Both the position numbers and the translations under genes were made by a program. Shown one piece after another: positions 46,840 through 55,922 of a stretch of DNA of 64,000 nucleotides. Positions within the stretch are counted from its first letter, which is position 1. Each line of letters starts with the position of its first letter. Source of the stretch: Pirellulaceae bacterium (GTDB lineage: Bacteria; Planctomycetota; Planctomycetia; Pirellulales; Pirellulaceae); NCBI GenBank assembly GCA_023382975.1, contig JAHDXO010000012.1, forward strand, positions 122,502 to 186,501, in the 5' to 3' direction. The notes beneath the pieces are model-generated. The model saw nothing but the letters and a program-made list of their open reading frames with translations, searched no databases and was not told the origin of the DNA.

Positions 46840-46859
46840 CCCGAGGAGCCGCTCCGTCG

Positions 46860-47990
46860 ATGGCCACCCCGGGCAGGAGAACAGGTGCTTCTCTAGTCCA
46901 GCGGCTGGAGAAGGAACCCTACCGATTCGATTTTTTCCAAGCCGTCCGGCTGCTGGAATGCGTCCGCCGCGAGCGAGCCGAGAAGGGCACGGACACCGGT
47001 CTAGTGCCCGTCGGCGAAAACGGACCACCGGGCCGCGAGCCCGTGCGGTTTGGCGTGCTGCCGTCGCACGCTTTCCCGGCCTGCGAAGTCACCTCGGTCG
47101 AGTTCCCCGAACCTGCGCGGCCCGCTCCCGGCAACTCGGCCGACCGGCCGTTGGCCAAAATGCAGGTGAGCTTCATGGGGCTGACCGGTCCCAACGGCGT
47201 GCTGCCACAGCATTACACGCAAACCGTGATCGACCGGGTGCGCAGCCGCGACACGGCACTTCGCGATTTTCTCGATATCTTCAACCATCGTGCGATCTCG
47301 CTGTTCTATCGCGCGTGGGAGAAGTACCGTTTGCCGCTGGCGTTCGAGCGAGCTGCGTTGGACGCCCGCGCGGCGGGCAGCGATCCTTTCGGCCTGTGCC
47401 TTCGTTGCTTCGTCGGTCTGGGAACCAGCGGATTGCAGGGACGGCTGGAGATCGACGATGAAACATTCCTCTTCTTCGCTGGCCACTTCGCGCACCGGCC
47501 GCCCAGCGTGGTGGCGATCGAAGCGATGGTCGGCGACTATTTTCAACTGCCGGTCCGCGTGCTTCAATTTCAGGGTCAGTGGTTGTACCTGGATTTGGAT
47601 GACCGCTCGGCCATGCCGTCGCGGGCCGAACCGCGAGGCCGCAACCGCTCGCTGGGCCGGAACGTCGTGGTCGGCCAGCGGGTCTGGAGCATCGAGAACC
47701 GGTTCCGCATTCAGTTGGGCCCGCTGGGCTACGCGGAATTCCGCCGCTTCATGCCCAACGGCGATGCGCTGCGGCCGATCAGTCAGTTGATCCGCTCGTA
47801 TGTCGGGCCGGAGTACGATTTCGACATCCAGCCTGTGCTTAAGGCAGCCGAGACGCCTCGCACCCGGCTGGGAGGCCGGCGAGACGACGGTTCGCTGCTC
47901 GGCTGGAACACGTGGATGCAGAGCAGGCCGCGCGACCGCGATGCCCGCGAAGCGATATTCGAAGACGATGGTTTTCCCCGCTCATCTTAA
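46860..47990 (+). CDS. tssG: T6SS baseplate protein TssG
   Basis: A 376-residue TssG (ImpH/VasB). 'RLEKEPYRFDFFQAVRLLEC', 'FMGLTGPNGVLPQHYTQTVI' and 'FLDIFNHRAISLFYRAWEKY' are family signatures. The frame is open through the tssF gene but homology starts at ATG 46860, 20 bp after the tssF stop, with GAGGAG upstream. Partner of TssF in the wedge. Confidence 0.95.
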   Translation: MATPGRRTGASLVQRLEKEPYRFDFFQAVRLLECVRRERAEKGTDTGLVPVGENGPPGREPVRFGVLPSHAFPACEVTSVEFPEPARPAPGNSADRPLAKMQVSFMGLTGPNGVLPQHYTQTVIDRVRSRDTALRDFLDIFNHRAISLFYRAWEKYRLPLAFERAALDARAAGSDPFGLCLRCFVGLGTSGLQGRLEIDDETFLFFAGHFAHRPPSVVAIEAMVGDYFQLPVRVLQFQGQWLYLDLDDRSAMPSRAEPRGRNRSLGRNVVVGQRVWSIENRFRIQLGPLGYAEFRRFMPNGDALRPISQLIRSYVGPEYDFDIQPVLKAAETPRTRLGGRRDDGSLLGWNTWMQSRPRDRDAREAIFEDDGFPRSS

Positions 47991-48005
47991 ACAGGAACTC
48001 CGATC

Positions 48006-50723
48006 ATGGTGCCTCTGAATCTGAAGGAACTCATCAGCAAACTGAACGACACCTGCCGCCGGTCGCTCGAAGGCGCCGCCGGACTGTGCTTGTCCCGGAC
48101 GAACTACAATGTCGAGATCGAGCACTGGCTGCTCAAGCTGCTGGAATCGTCGGACATCGATCTGGCTGTGCTGTGCAAGCATTTCGGCATCGATTCGTCG
48201 CGGCTGGCCGCCGACTTGACCCGCATGGTCGACCGGCTGAAGACTGGCAACGCCCGGCCTCCGGCACTCAGCCAAAACATCGTCGACCTGGTGCGCGAAG
48301 CTTGGTTGCTGTGCTCCGTCGATTACGGCGAGCGCGCGGTGCGGTCCGGGCATTTGCTGTGCGCCCTGCTGAGCGAAGAGACGCTGGCCCGCGGAGCGCA
48401 TGAAGCCTCGCCGCAGTTCGAGAAGATCTCCGTCGAAGTGTTGCGCAAGAATCTCGGCACGCTGATCGCCGGGACAGCGGAAGCCGGGCAGCCGGCCGAA
48501 GCAGCGGCGCCCGGCGCGCCGGCCGCTCCGGGCAAGCCGGCAGGACCCACGAAGACCCCGTCGCTGGACCAGTACACCATCGACCTGACCGCCCGGGCAA
48601 AGAACGGCGAGATCGATCCCGTGCTGGGCCGCGATCCGGAGATCCGCCAGATCGTCGACATCCTCACTCGCCGCCGCCAGAACAACCCGATCCTGACCGG
48701 CGAAGCCGGGGTGGGCAAGACTGCCGTGGTCGAAGGCTTCGCGATCCGGGTGGCCGAGGGCGATGTGCCCGACGTCTTGAAGAACGTCTCCATCCGCACG
48801 CTCGACCTCGGCTTGCTGCAAGCCGGTGCCGGTGTCAAGGGCGAATTCGAAAACCGGCTGAAATCGGTCATCGCCGAAGTCAAGAGTTCGCCGACTCCGA
48901 TCATCCTGTTCATCGACGAGGCTCATACGATGATCGGCGCCGGCGGGCAAGCCGGTCAGGGCGACGCGGCCAATCTGCTGAAACCGGCGCTGGCACGCGG
49001 CGAATTGCGGACCATCGCGGCGACCACGTGGGCCGAGTACAAGAAGTACTTCGAGCGGGACGCCGCCCTGGCCCGCCGCTTCCAGGTGGTCAAGGTCGAA
49101 GAACCCGACGAGAAGAACGCCATCAACATGATTCGCGGGCTGGTAAGCACGCTCGAAAAGCACCATAAGGTGCGGATCCTGAACGAAGGCTTGGTGGAAA
49201 CGGTGCGGCTGAGCCATCGCTACATTTCGGGACGCCAGTTGCCGGACAAGGCGGTCAGCGTGCTCGACACGACCTGCGCACGCATCGCCATCAGCCAAGC
49301 GGCAACTCCGCCGGCAATCGAGGATTGCCAACGCCGCATCCGGCAGCTCGAAGTTTCCATTGAGATCCTCCAACGCGAAGCCGCCAGCGGCGCCGATCAC
49401 AAAGATCAATTGGCGGAACTCGCCGGTTTGAAAGAAAGGGCCGAAGCGGAGTATCAGCAGTTGCAGGAGCGTTGGCAAGCGGAAAAGGAACTGGTGGCAC
49501 AGATCCAGCAACTGCGCGACCAGTTGGAAGCATCGAATGCGCCCGCCGCAGCTCCGGCCGCCGCCCCGGCGAAACCGGCGGCGGCAAGCCCCGCTGCCGC
49601 ACCGGCTTCGCCGCCGTTGTCCGACGAGGATCGGCAACGCATCTGCGACGAATTGCGCGGCCGCGAAGCGGAACTGAAGCAATTGCAAGGCGAAAACCCG
49701 CTGGTCCACGTTTGCGTCGATGCGCAGGCCGTGGCCGGAACCATCTCGGCCTGGACCGGGATCCCGTTGGGGCGCATGGTGGCGGACGAAGTGAAGACGG
49801 TGTTGAACCTGAAAGGCTTGATGGAACAGTCGATCATCGGCCAATCGCACGCCCTGGATGTGATCGCCAAGAGTATCCGCACGTCGCGGGCCAACCTGTC
49901 CGATCCCCGCACGCCGATCGGCGTCTTCTTGCTGGCGGGAACCAGCGGCGTCGGCAAGACCGAAACCGCCATCACGCTGGCCAATCTGCTGTACGGCGGC
50001 GAGCAGAACATGACCGTGATCAACATGTCCGAGTTCAAGGAGGAACACAAGGTCTCGCTGCTGATGGGCTCGCCTCCCGGTTACGTCGGCTACGGCGAAG
50101 GGGGCGTGTTGACCGAGGCCGTGCGCAGAAAGCCGTACAGCGTCGTGTTGCTGGACGAAATGGAAAAGGCTCACCCTGGAGTCCAGGACATCTTCTACCA
50201 GGTGTTCGACAAAGGCACGATGAAGGACGGCGAGGGCCGCGACATCGACTTCAAGAACACGGTCATTCTGATGACCACCAACGCCGGCACCGATCTGATC
50301 AAGAGCCTGTGCAGCGATCCCGAGACGGCGCCCGAGCCGGACGAGTTCAACGAAGCGTTGTTCCCGGAACTGTTGAAAACCTTCAAACCGGCTTTCTTAG
50401 GCCGCTTGTCCGTTGTGCCGTACTATCCGCTCAGCGACGACGTCATGCGGAAGATCATCGAGTTGAAGTTGGGCAAGGTCGCTCGCCGCATCAGCGAGCA
50501 CTACAAGGCCCAGTTCCGCTACACCCCGGAATTGGTCGACGCGATCGCACGGCGATGCACCGAGGTCGATACCGGTGCGAGGAACGTCGACCACATCCTG
50601 ACGCGCACGCTGCTGCCCGAGATGTCCGCTGAATTCCTGGCAAGGATGGCCGAAGGCGGCTCGATCGCGGCAGTCGAAATCACGGTGGGCGAAGAGGGCG
50701 AATTTCGGTATCTCATTCGCTGA
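48006..50723 (+). CDS. clpV: T6SS sheath-recycling ATPase TssH (ClpV)
   Basis: A 905-residue AAA+ ATPase that disassembles contracted sheaths. N-terminal Clp repeat domain (~1-165) with 'CLSRTNYNVEIEHWLLKLLE'; first Walker A 'GEAGVGKT' at about 232 with 'ILFIDEAHT'; a coiled-coil middle domain (~430-500); an unusual Ala/Pro-rich insert (~507-535); second Walker A 'GTSGVGKT' at about 645 with 'VLLDEMEKAHPGV'. The N-terminal domain and T6SS context separate it from ClpB. It is the last T6SS gene in the window. Confidence 0.96.
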   Translation: MVPLNLKELISKLNDTCRRSLEGAAGLCLSRTNYNVEIEHWLLKLLESSDIDLAVLCKHFGIDSSRLAADLTRMVDRLKTGNARPPALSQNIVDLVREAWLLCSVDYGERAVRSGHLLCALLSEETLARGAHEASPQFEKISVEVLRKNLGTLIAGTAEAGQPAEAAAPGAPAAPGKPAGPTKTPSLDQYTIDLTARAKNGEIDPVLGRDPEIRQIVDILTRRRQNNPILTGEAGVGKTAVVEGFAIRVAEGDVPDVLKNVSIRTLDLGLLQAGAGVKGEFENRLKSVIAEVKSSPTPIILFIDEAHTMIGAGGQAGQGDAANLLKPALARGELRTIAATTWAEYKKYFERDAALARRFQVVKVEEPDEKNAINMIRGLVSTLEKHHKVRILNEGLVETVRLSHRYISGRQLPDKAVSVLDTTCARIAISQAATPPAIEDCQRRIRQLEVSIEILQREAASGADHKDQLAELAGLKERAEAEYQQLQERWQAEKELVAQIQQLRDQLEASNAPAAAPAAAPAKPAAASPAAAPASPPLSDEDRQRICDELRGREAELKQLQGENPLVHVCVDAQAVAGTISAWTGIPLGRMVADEVKTVLNLKGLMEQSIIGQSHALDVIAKSIRTSRANLSDPRTPIGVFLLAGTSGVGKTETAITLANLLYGGEQNMTVINMSEFKEEHKVSLLMGSPPGYVGYGEGGVLTEAVRRKPYSVVLLDEMEKAHPGVQDIFYQVFDKGTMKDGEGRDIDFKNTVILMTTNAGTDLIKSLCSDPETAPEPDEFNEALFPELLKTFKPAFLGRLSVVPYYPLSDDVMRKIIELKLGKVARRISEHYKAQFRYTPELVDAIARRCTEVDTGARNVDHILTRTLLPEMSAEFLARMAEGGSIAAVEITVGEEGEFRYLIR

Positions 50724-50952
50724 AGCGGAGGCGCCTGATCTTTCACCTAATCTTTCACTTAATCTCTGCCGTCTCATCAGCGGCCGCGAAGATCCCTGTC
50801 CCGATTTCTTCGCAGCCTCGGACTGCGTCGTTTCCCACTCGTGGGACGCTTCGGAACCTTCGCCATTGTACGACCCCTCGTACCAACTGCCGCCTTCGCC
50901 AAGGTACAGATAATCCAGCGTCCGCTCGATAGCCGCCCCGCCGGACTCGGTC
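50724..50952. other. Region between clpV and the RHS array
   Basis: No plus-strand gene. It has a degenerate direct repeat (ATCTTTCACCTA, ATCTTTCACTTA at 50737-50763). Read on the minus strand it gives a protein-like segment 'LDYLYLGEGGSWYEGSYNGE' followed by 'ASHEWETTQSEAAKK', then GGGACAGGGATC, a word like intergenic repeats of this genome. It may be the tail of a lost minus-strand gene. Confidence 0.35.
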
Positions 50953-52275
50953 AATCCGCTCGGCGAGCGAACGACCGCTGTCTACGACGACGCGGGACGG
51001 CCGGTGGCCAGCATCAACCCGCTCGGCGAGCGCAACACCACGCTCTACGACGCCGCGGGACGCGGGATCGCGTACATCGACCCGCTCGGCAACCGCAGCA
51101 CCACCGTCTACGACGCGGCCGGCCACCAAGTCGCGGGCGAAAACCCGCTGGGCCAGCGGAACACCACGGTCTACGACGCCGACGACCGCCCGGTCGCCTC
51201 GATCGATCCGCTGGGCCAGCGCAGCACGACCGTCTACGACGTCGCCGGCCGAGCGACGGCACTGGTCGACCCGCTGGGCCATCGGCACACCAGCGTCTAC
51301 GACGAGGCGGGACAGACCCTTGCCACCATCGACCCGCTGGGCAACCGAGCCACCAACGTCTACGACGCAGCGGGCCGCGCGATCGCCTCGATCGATCCGC
51401 TGGGCAACCGCTCGACCACTGTGTACGATGCGGCTGGCCGCACGGTCGCGGTGGAAGATCCGCTGGGCCATCGCAGCACCAGCGTGTACGACGCCGCGGG
51501 CCGCACTGCGGCCTTGCTCAACGCACTGGGATACACCACGACCTTCGCGTATGACCCCACGGGACGACGCACCGCAGTCATGGACGCGCGCGGCAATATG
51601 TCGACAACCGTGTACGATGCGGCGGGTCGCACCGAAGCCACCATCGACGCGGCGAACAACCGCACCACGCTCGGCTACGACGCCGCTGGCCGGCACGTCT
51701 CGGTGACCAACGCGTTGGGATACACGACCACCAACGTCTACGACGCGGCCGGCCGAAGGGCGGCGGTGATCGATCCGCTGGGCTACCGCAGCACGAACAC
51801 CTACGATGCCGCGGGCCGGCCGATCGCGCAGATCAACCCGCTGGGGCAGATCACAACGAACACCTACGATGCCGCGGGGCGAACCGTGGCCACGCAGAAT
51901 CCGCTGGGCCACCTCACCACCATGAGCTACGACCCGGCCGGCCGCCAGATTGCCTCGACCGATGCCAACGGCAACACGTCCACCACCGTCTACGACGACG
52001 CGGGCCGCACCGTCGCCCAAGTGGACGCCCTGGGCTATCGAGCCACGACGGTCTACGACGCGGCGAGCCGCCGGGTCGCCATGGTCGACGCCAACGGCGG
52101 CCGGAACATATACACGCACGATGCCGCGGGGCGTGTTGTTCAACAAGCGGATCCACTGGGACGCCTCACGACCTTCACCTATGACCGTGTCGGCCGCCAG
52201 ACGTCGATCCTCGATGCCCGCGGCATCCACAGCACGTTCCAGTACGACGCCGCGAACCAACTGACCCGGCGGATG
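50953..52275 (+). repeat. 63-bp tandem repeat coding for 21 YD units
   Basis: Twenty-one consecutive 63-bp units each encode a 21-residue YD repeat of the type DPLGxRSTTVYDAAGRxVAx. Several units are nearly identical in DNA, the later ones more diverged. The total length, 1323 bp, is exactly 21 units. Such regular YD repeats wind into the RHS shell. Confidence 0.85.
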
Positions 52276-54288
52276 TCCACCCACGATCCGCCCGTCACGT
52301 TCGGTTACGATCCGGTCGGCAATCGCATCGAGGCGGTCGACGGCACCGGCCGTTCGACCTTTACCTTTGACCTGTTCAACCGCCGCACCGGAGCCGTCGA
52401 TCCGGCCGGGCACACCATCACGTACACCTACGACGCGGTCGGTCAGCGGGCCGCCATGATCGCCCCCGTCGGCGGCCGCTTCACCTACGCCTACGACCCC
52501 CGCGGCCAGATCGCCCATCTGATCAACCCGCAAGCCGACCGCACGACGTTCAGCTACGACGCCGGGCGTCGGACGCTGACCGAGTTGGCCAACGGCACCC
52601 GCGCCAGCTATACTTACGATGCGGCTTCACGGGTTCAGCAGCTCTACAATCTCAAGGCGGACGGCAGCGTGATCCTCGGCCTAAGCTACGAACACGACGC
52701 AGTGGGCAACCCCACCAGCATGCTCGAATCGAGCGGCGACCGGGTCACGTGGACCTATGACCCCGCCGATCGCCTGACCCGCGAACAGCGCAGCGGCCAG
52801 TCCGCCTACGACACCACCTACAGCTACGATCCCTTGGGCAATCGTCTGGTGAAAGACGCAACCGGTGCGCTGACCACCTCGACGTACGACTTGGCGAACC
52901 AATTGGTAACCAGCCAGGATGCCAACGGCGCGACAACCTACACCTACGATCTGGCCGGCAATCTGCACATCGTCGAGCACGCCACCGGCCAGCGGACGAC
53001 CACGACCTGGGACGACCAGAACCGCCAGACCGGCGTGCTTCAGCCCACCGGCGCCGTTACCACCTGCACCTACCGTTGCGACGGATTGCGTCATTCGAAG
53101 AAAGACTCGGCAGCGACCACAAAATTCATTTGGGATTTCGAAAACTACCTGGCCGAAACGAATGCCGCTGATGAAATCCAAGGCATCTACACCAACGAGC
53201 CGCAACGATACGGCAACCTGATCAGCCAGTATCGCAAAGGCCCAACGATCTGGCTGCCCAGCTACTATCACTACGATGCCCTCGGCTCGACTCGGGTGCT
53301 AACGGATGAAGGTGGAAGTGCGACTGACACGTACCTGTATGATGCGTGGGGCAACGAACTAGCGGTGACCGGTTCGACCGTCAATTCGTTCCGGTGGGTC
53401 GGGCAGGTCGGGTACTATTGGGATGAGCAGGCGGGGACATTGTATATTCGGGCGCGAGTGTATGAGCCGGAGACTGGGAGGTGGATGTCGCAGGATCCGT
53501 TGTTCTATCCGGCGGTAAGCCCAACGGCGCGTCTCGAAGATCCTCGCCTGTTCAACGAGTCAGGATTGGTGTCTTACGATGCCTTCGATAATTGGAGCGA
53601 TGATGCTAGGCCGTACAGGTACACATCCAATCGACCTTTGGCGTTCGTTGATGCGTCGGGGATGGCCGCAGCGCGCGAGAGAATTGGCCTCAGGCTTATG
53701 AAGTTCATAAACCGCGCTTGTGGGTACGTCCAAGCAGTGTGGGCCCTCACATGGAAGCCACGGACATCTGATCTATTGCTTGTCAGCCACCTGTGCTATT
53801 CGTGCCTTATCGTCGAGTGTGAAAAGGAGGGGAAATGTTGCAAGGTGAAGGGGCGGCGCAACGCACCCGGAAACTGTGTGTACGAGGTGGCAGTCGTGCG
53901 AGCAGGCCAAGCTGGGGTAATCGACGCGAACACGCACCCCAGCGAGGACTTCTTAATGTGCAGCACGAAGGGGTCGCTGCGGGTCGGAAATAACATCAGA
54001 GTATTTAGCTACGCGAAACTGCCGCGAGATTCGGCATCGATTCAATGGGTAGACGACGCCTTGCGCAACAAGTTGGTTCCGTTCACAAGGTGCGGCCTTA
54101 CGGTCCCCATCTCTGCTGGGCTGGAGTCGCAGCCTCCTTTCTGGAACGACCTAGAGGCCATTGTTGCTGCAAACTTCCGTTCATGGTCGATCCGTTGGGA
54201 CTGCTGCAATCTGGAACGAAGAAGGCAAGAGTTTGAAGCTTATACTGACTTGGGCATTGTCCGTGACGTGTTCGAGAGGCGGTATTGA
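51004..54288 (+). CDS. RHS/YD-repeat protein, cassette A
   Basis: At least 1094 residues. YD repeats run from the first codon to ~residue 760, followed by the conserved RHS core end: 'DALGSTRVLTDEGG', 'YLYDAWGNELAVTGS', 'RARVYEPETGRWMSQDP'. The tip (~53662-54288, about 209 residues) is Cys-rich with 11 Cys and ends 'IVRDVFERRY'. The frame upstream is blocked by TAA at 50911-50913 and holds no ATG; the only start is GTG 51004, without a ribosome site, inside a repeat. The N-terminal delivery domain is therefore missing, and the gene may be a 5'-truncated or silent cassette. It is followed immediately by an exported HEAT-repeat gene. Confidence 0.85.
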   Translation: MASINPLGERNTTLYDAAGRGIAYIDPLGNRSTTVYDAAGHQVAGENPLGQRNTTVYDADDRPVASIDPLGQRSTTVYDVAGRATALVDPLGHRHTSVYDEAGQTLATIDPLGNRATNVYDAAGRAIASIDPLGNRSTTVYDAAGRTVAVEDPLGHRSTSVYDAAGRTAALLNALGYTTTFAYDPTGRRTAVMDARGNMSTTVYDAAGRTEATIDAANNRTTLGYDAAGRHVSVTNALGYTTTNVYDAAGRRAAVIDPLGYRSTNTYDAAGRPIAQINPLGQITTNTYDAAGRTVATQNPLGHLTTMSYDPAGRQIASTDANGNTSTTVYDDAGRTVAQVDALGYRATTVYDAASRRVAMVDANGGRNIYTHDAAGRVVQQADPLGRLTTFTYDRVGRQTSILDARGIHSTFQYDAANQLTRRMSTHDPPVTFGYDPVGNRIEAVDGTGRSTFTFDLFNRRTGAVDPAGHTITYTYDAVGQRAAMIAPVGGRFTYAYDPRGQIAHLINPQADRTTFSYDAGRRTLTELANGTRASYTYDAASRVQQLYNLKADGSVILGLSYEHDAVGNPTSMLESSGDRVTWTYDPADRLTREQRSGQSAYDTTYSYDPLGNRLVKDATGALTTSTYDLANQLVTSQDANGATTYTYDLAGNLHIVEHATGQRTTTTWDDQNRQTGVLQPTGAVTTCTYRCDGLRHSKKDSAATTKFIWDFENYLAETNAADEIQGIYTNEPQRYGNLISQYRKGPTIWLPSYYHYDALGSTRVLTDEGGSATDTYLYDAWGNELAVTGSTVNSFRWVGQVGYYWDEQAGTLYIRARVYEPETGRWMSQDPLFYPAVSPTARLEDPRLFNESGLVSYDAFDNWSDDARPYRYTSNRPLAFVDASGMAAARERIGLRLMKFINRACGYVQAVWALTWKPRTSDLLLVSHLCYSCLIVECEKEGKCCKVKGRRNAPGNCVYEVAVVRAGQAGVIDANTHPSEDFLMCSTKGSLRVGNNIRVFSYAKLPRDSASIQWVDDALRNKLVPFTRCGLTVPISAGLESQPPFWNDLEAIVAANFRSWSIRWDCCNLERRRQEFEAYTDLGIVRDVFERRY

Positions 54289-54347
54289 GGATGCCTCCGA
54301 ATCGTCGTCACGAACGGACCCGGCGTACCGAGGGAGCAGATGATCGC

Positions 54348-55259
54348 ATGACCGCACTGTTGGTTCTGTTGGTATGTGTCGCGTTGCCTTCCCAGGCGTG
54401 CTCAGCGCTGGGGCATGACGACACAGAAATGGCGGCGGTTGATAAGTTGATTGTTATGCTGAATCAAGGAAATCCTCGTCAGAAAATCGAGGCTGCTGAA
54501 CGTCTTTCTAGAATACCGGCCGCCGCTTCGCGTTCGGTTCCGGCGTTGATTCGGAGGGTCAACGACACCGACCTGTACGTGCGGCGGTGGGCCGTTTATG
54601 CTCTGGGACAGCTCGCTCCCGCATCGCGCGACGCGACGTCGACGCTGATGACATTGCTCGACCATAAGGACTTCGCCTTGCGCACGTACGCGGCTTTCTC
54701 CATTTGTCAGATAGGGAATAACAGCTCAGTACATAGTCTACCCGTGCTTATAGAAGCGCTTTGGACTTCGGATCCCGAAGTCCAGGCTCTCGCCGCTCAT
54801 TTCATCGGTGAGATTGGGCCTGCCGCCAAAGATGCCGTACCCTACCTTGCGGTCGTAGTTGTCTTCAATGCTGTCGACGGGGTTCGCACTTGGGTTAGTA
54901 TGCAGACGATTTCCGTAACCCCAGCGAAATCGCCTGAGGACGAGAAGCTTACAGTTGCATTTCTCAGACCCGGGGAGAGTCCTCCTACAGGGAACGTCCG
55001 CGTTTGTTATTGGGATTGCAATGGGGCTGGATCTCCAAGCGATGGCGCCAGGCGGGCCGCGCTTATTGCTCTCGGCAAAATCGGTCCTGACGCAAAAGGC
55101 GTGACCCCGTTCTTGAATCAGACCTTATTTGATCGGGACGAGGCGGTACGGAGGAGCGCGAGAGATGCCTGGGAACGCATTCACGGCGAAGAGTTGAAGG
55201 ATCTAGGGCGTTGGCTCGATCAACGTAAGCAAGCTACGAGAGTCGAACGGGGGAATTAG
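54348..55259 (+). CDS. Exported HEAT-repeat protein, putative cognate of RHS tip A
   Basis: A 303-residue protein with a signal peptide (MTALLVLLVCVALPSQACSA). HEAT units: 'DLYVRRWAVYALGQLAPASR', 'FALRTYAAFSICQIG', 'PVLIEALWTSDPEVQALAAH', 'FIGEIGPAAKDAVPYLAVVV', and 'ARRAALIALGKIGPDAKGV'. It is homologous to the protein after cassette C. The frame is open from the RHS stop (possible coupled start TTG 54285 or ATG 54291), but ATG 54348 with AGGGAG upstream begins the signal peptide. Position and pairing suggest an immunity protein for the RHS tip acting in the periplasm; this is inference. Confidence 0.8.
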   Translation: MTALLVLLVCVALPSQACSALGHDDTEMAAVDKLIVMLNQGNPRQKIEAAERLSRIPAAASRSVPALIRRVNDTDLYVRRWAVYALGQLAPASRDATSTLMTLLDHKDFALRTYAAFSICQIGNNSSVHSLPVLIEALWTSDPEVQALAAHFIGEIGPAAKDAVPYLAVVVVFNAVDGVRTWVSMQTISVTPAKSPEDEKLTVAFLRPGESPPTGNVRVCYWDCNGAGSPSDGARRAALIALGKIGPDAKGVTPFLNQTLFDRDEAVRRSARDAWERIHGEELKDLGRWLDQRKQATRVERGN

Positions 55260-55570
55260 AGCGAGGGGGAATTAAAGCGTCAGGAGCACATACGGGGCAT
55301 TCTGTGGAAGCCGGCTAGAGAGAAAAATGGGTCAGATGAAGCGATGAGAGTCAATCAGGTCGGGGGTGATGACCCGCTGGAATCCGTTAGGGTGCCAGTG
55401 GAGCTGGTTTCTCCTTGCTGACGTGAGGTGATCAGGCCCGAGTGCTGTGGGGCCGGGCCTCTGGTCGGTGCTAGTCGTGTCCTTTCTGCAAGTGTGCAAG
55501 AGTTTTTTTGGGGGGCCGGGTAACCTTGGCTGTCGAGATGGCAACTTTCGGAGGACAGCCGATGGATGCG
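55260..55570. other. Intergenic region before cassette B
   Basis: About 310 bp with no gene recognised. A 7-bp inverted repeat AGGCCCG/CGGGCCT (55434-55460) followed 43 bp later by a run of seven T is a weak terminator candidate. A 'GGGTCAGATGAAGCGATGAG' word near 55329 looks like a decayed intergenic repeat. Confidence 0.4.
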
Positions 55571-55922
55571 GGACCGGAAAAGGAAACGGGGATCTTTTCA
55601 GCGGCAGCGTTGCATCACGAGGTGTGCTGGCTCAGCAAAGGTTTGGTGAACACGCTGGTTCTCAGGAAAAGGGCCCCCGTCCACTTTTGCCGTTCGCACC
55701 GAGTGAGACAATCGGGCAAGCGAATGTTGGGCAAGGGAATGGTTTTCTGCGCGAAGGAAGATTTGGCGCCGTCGAATCGGCAGTTCGGCTCGAACTTCCG
55801 TCTTCCAGATTTCGTTCCCATTCGCTTGCCCGCCATTCGCTTGCCCTGGACATGTTCGCCGGTGTCCCATCGGCCAGCTACGGACGCCATGTTGCCTCGA
55901 ACGCTGTGGAACGGTACAATTG
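55571..55922 (+). repeat. RHS-cassette leader element, copy B
   Basis: A ~352-bp sequence nearly identical to 58253-58606. It starts GGACCGGAAAAGG, contains a large inverted repeat (55714-55741 with 55819-55846: GGGCAAGCGAATG twice, then CATTCGCTTGCCC twice) around a 77-bp loop, and ends with the promoter-like TTGCCT-17 bp-TACAAT exactly where the RHS-homologous sequence begins. Confidence 0.8.

Noticed and set aside
50953..52275. CRISPR-like or centromere-like tandem repeats in the RHS gene
   Set aside because: The 63-bp period encodes 21-residue YD repeats in frame; they are protein repeats.
55447..55851. N-terminal extension of RHS cassette B as a true protein domain
   Set aside because: The extension is encoded by the duplicated leader element with a large inverted repeat, has low-complexity composition, and similarity to cassette C is at the DNA level; no signal or domain is seen.
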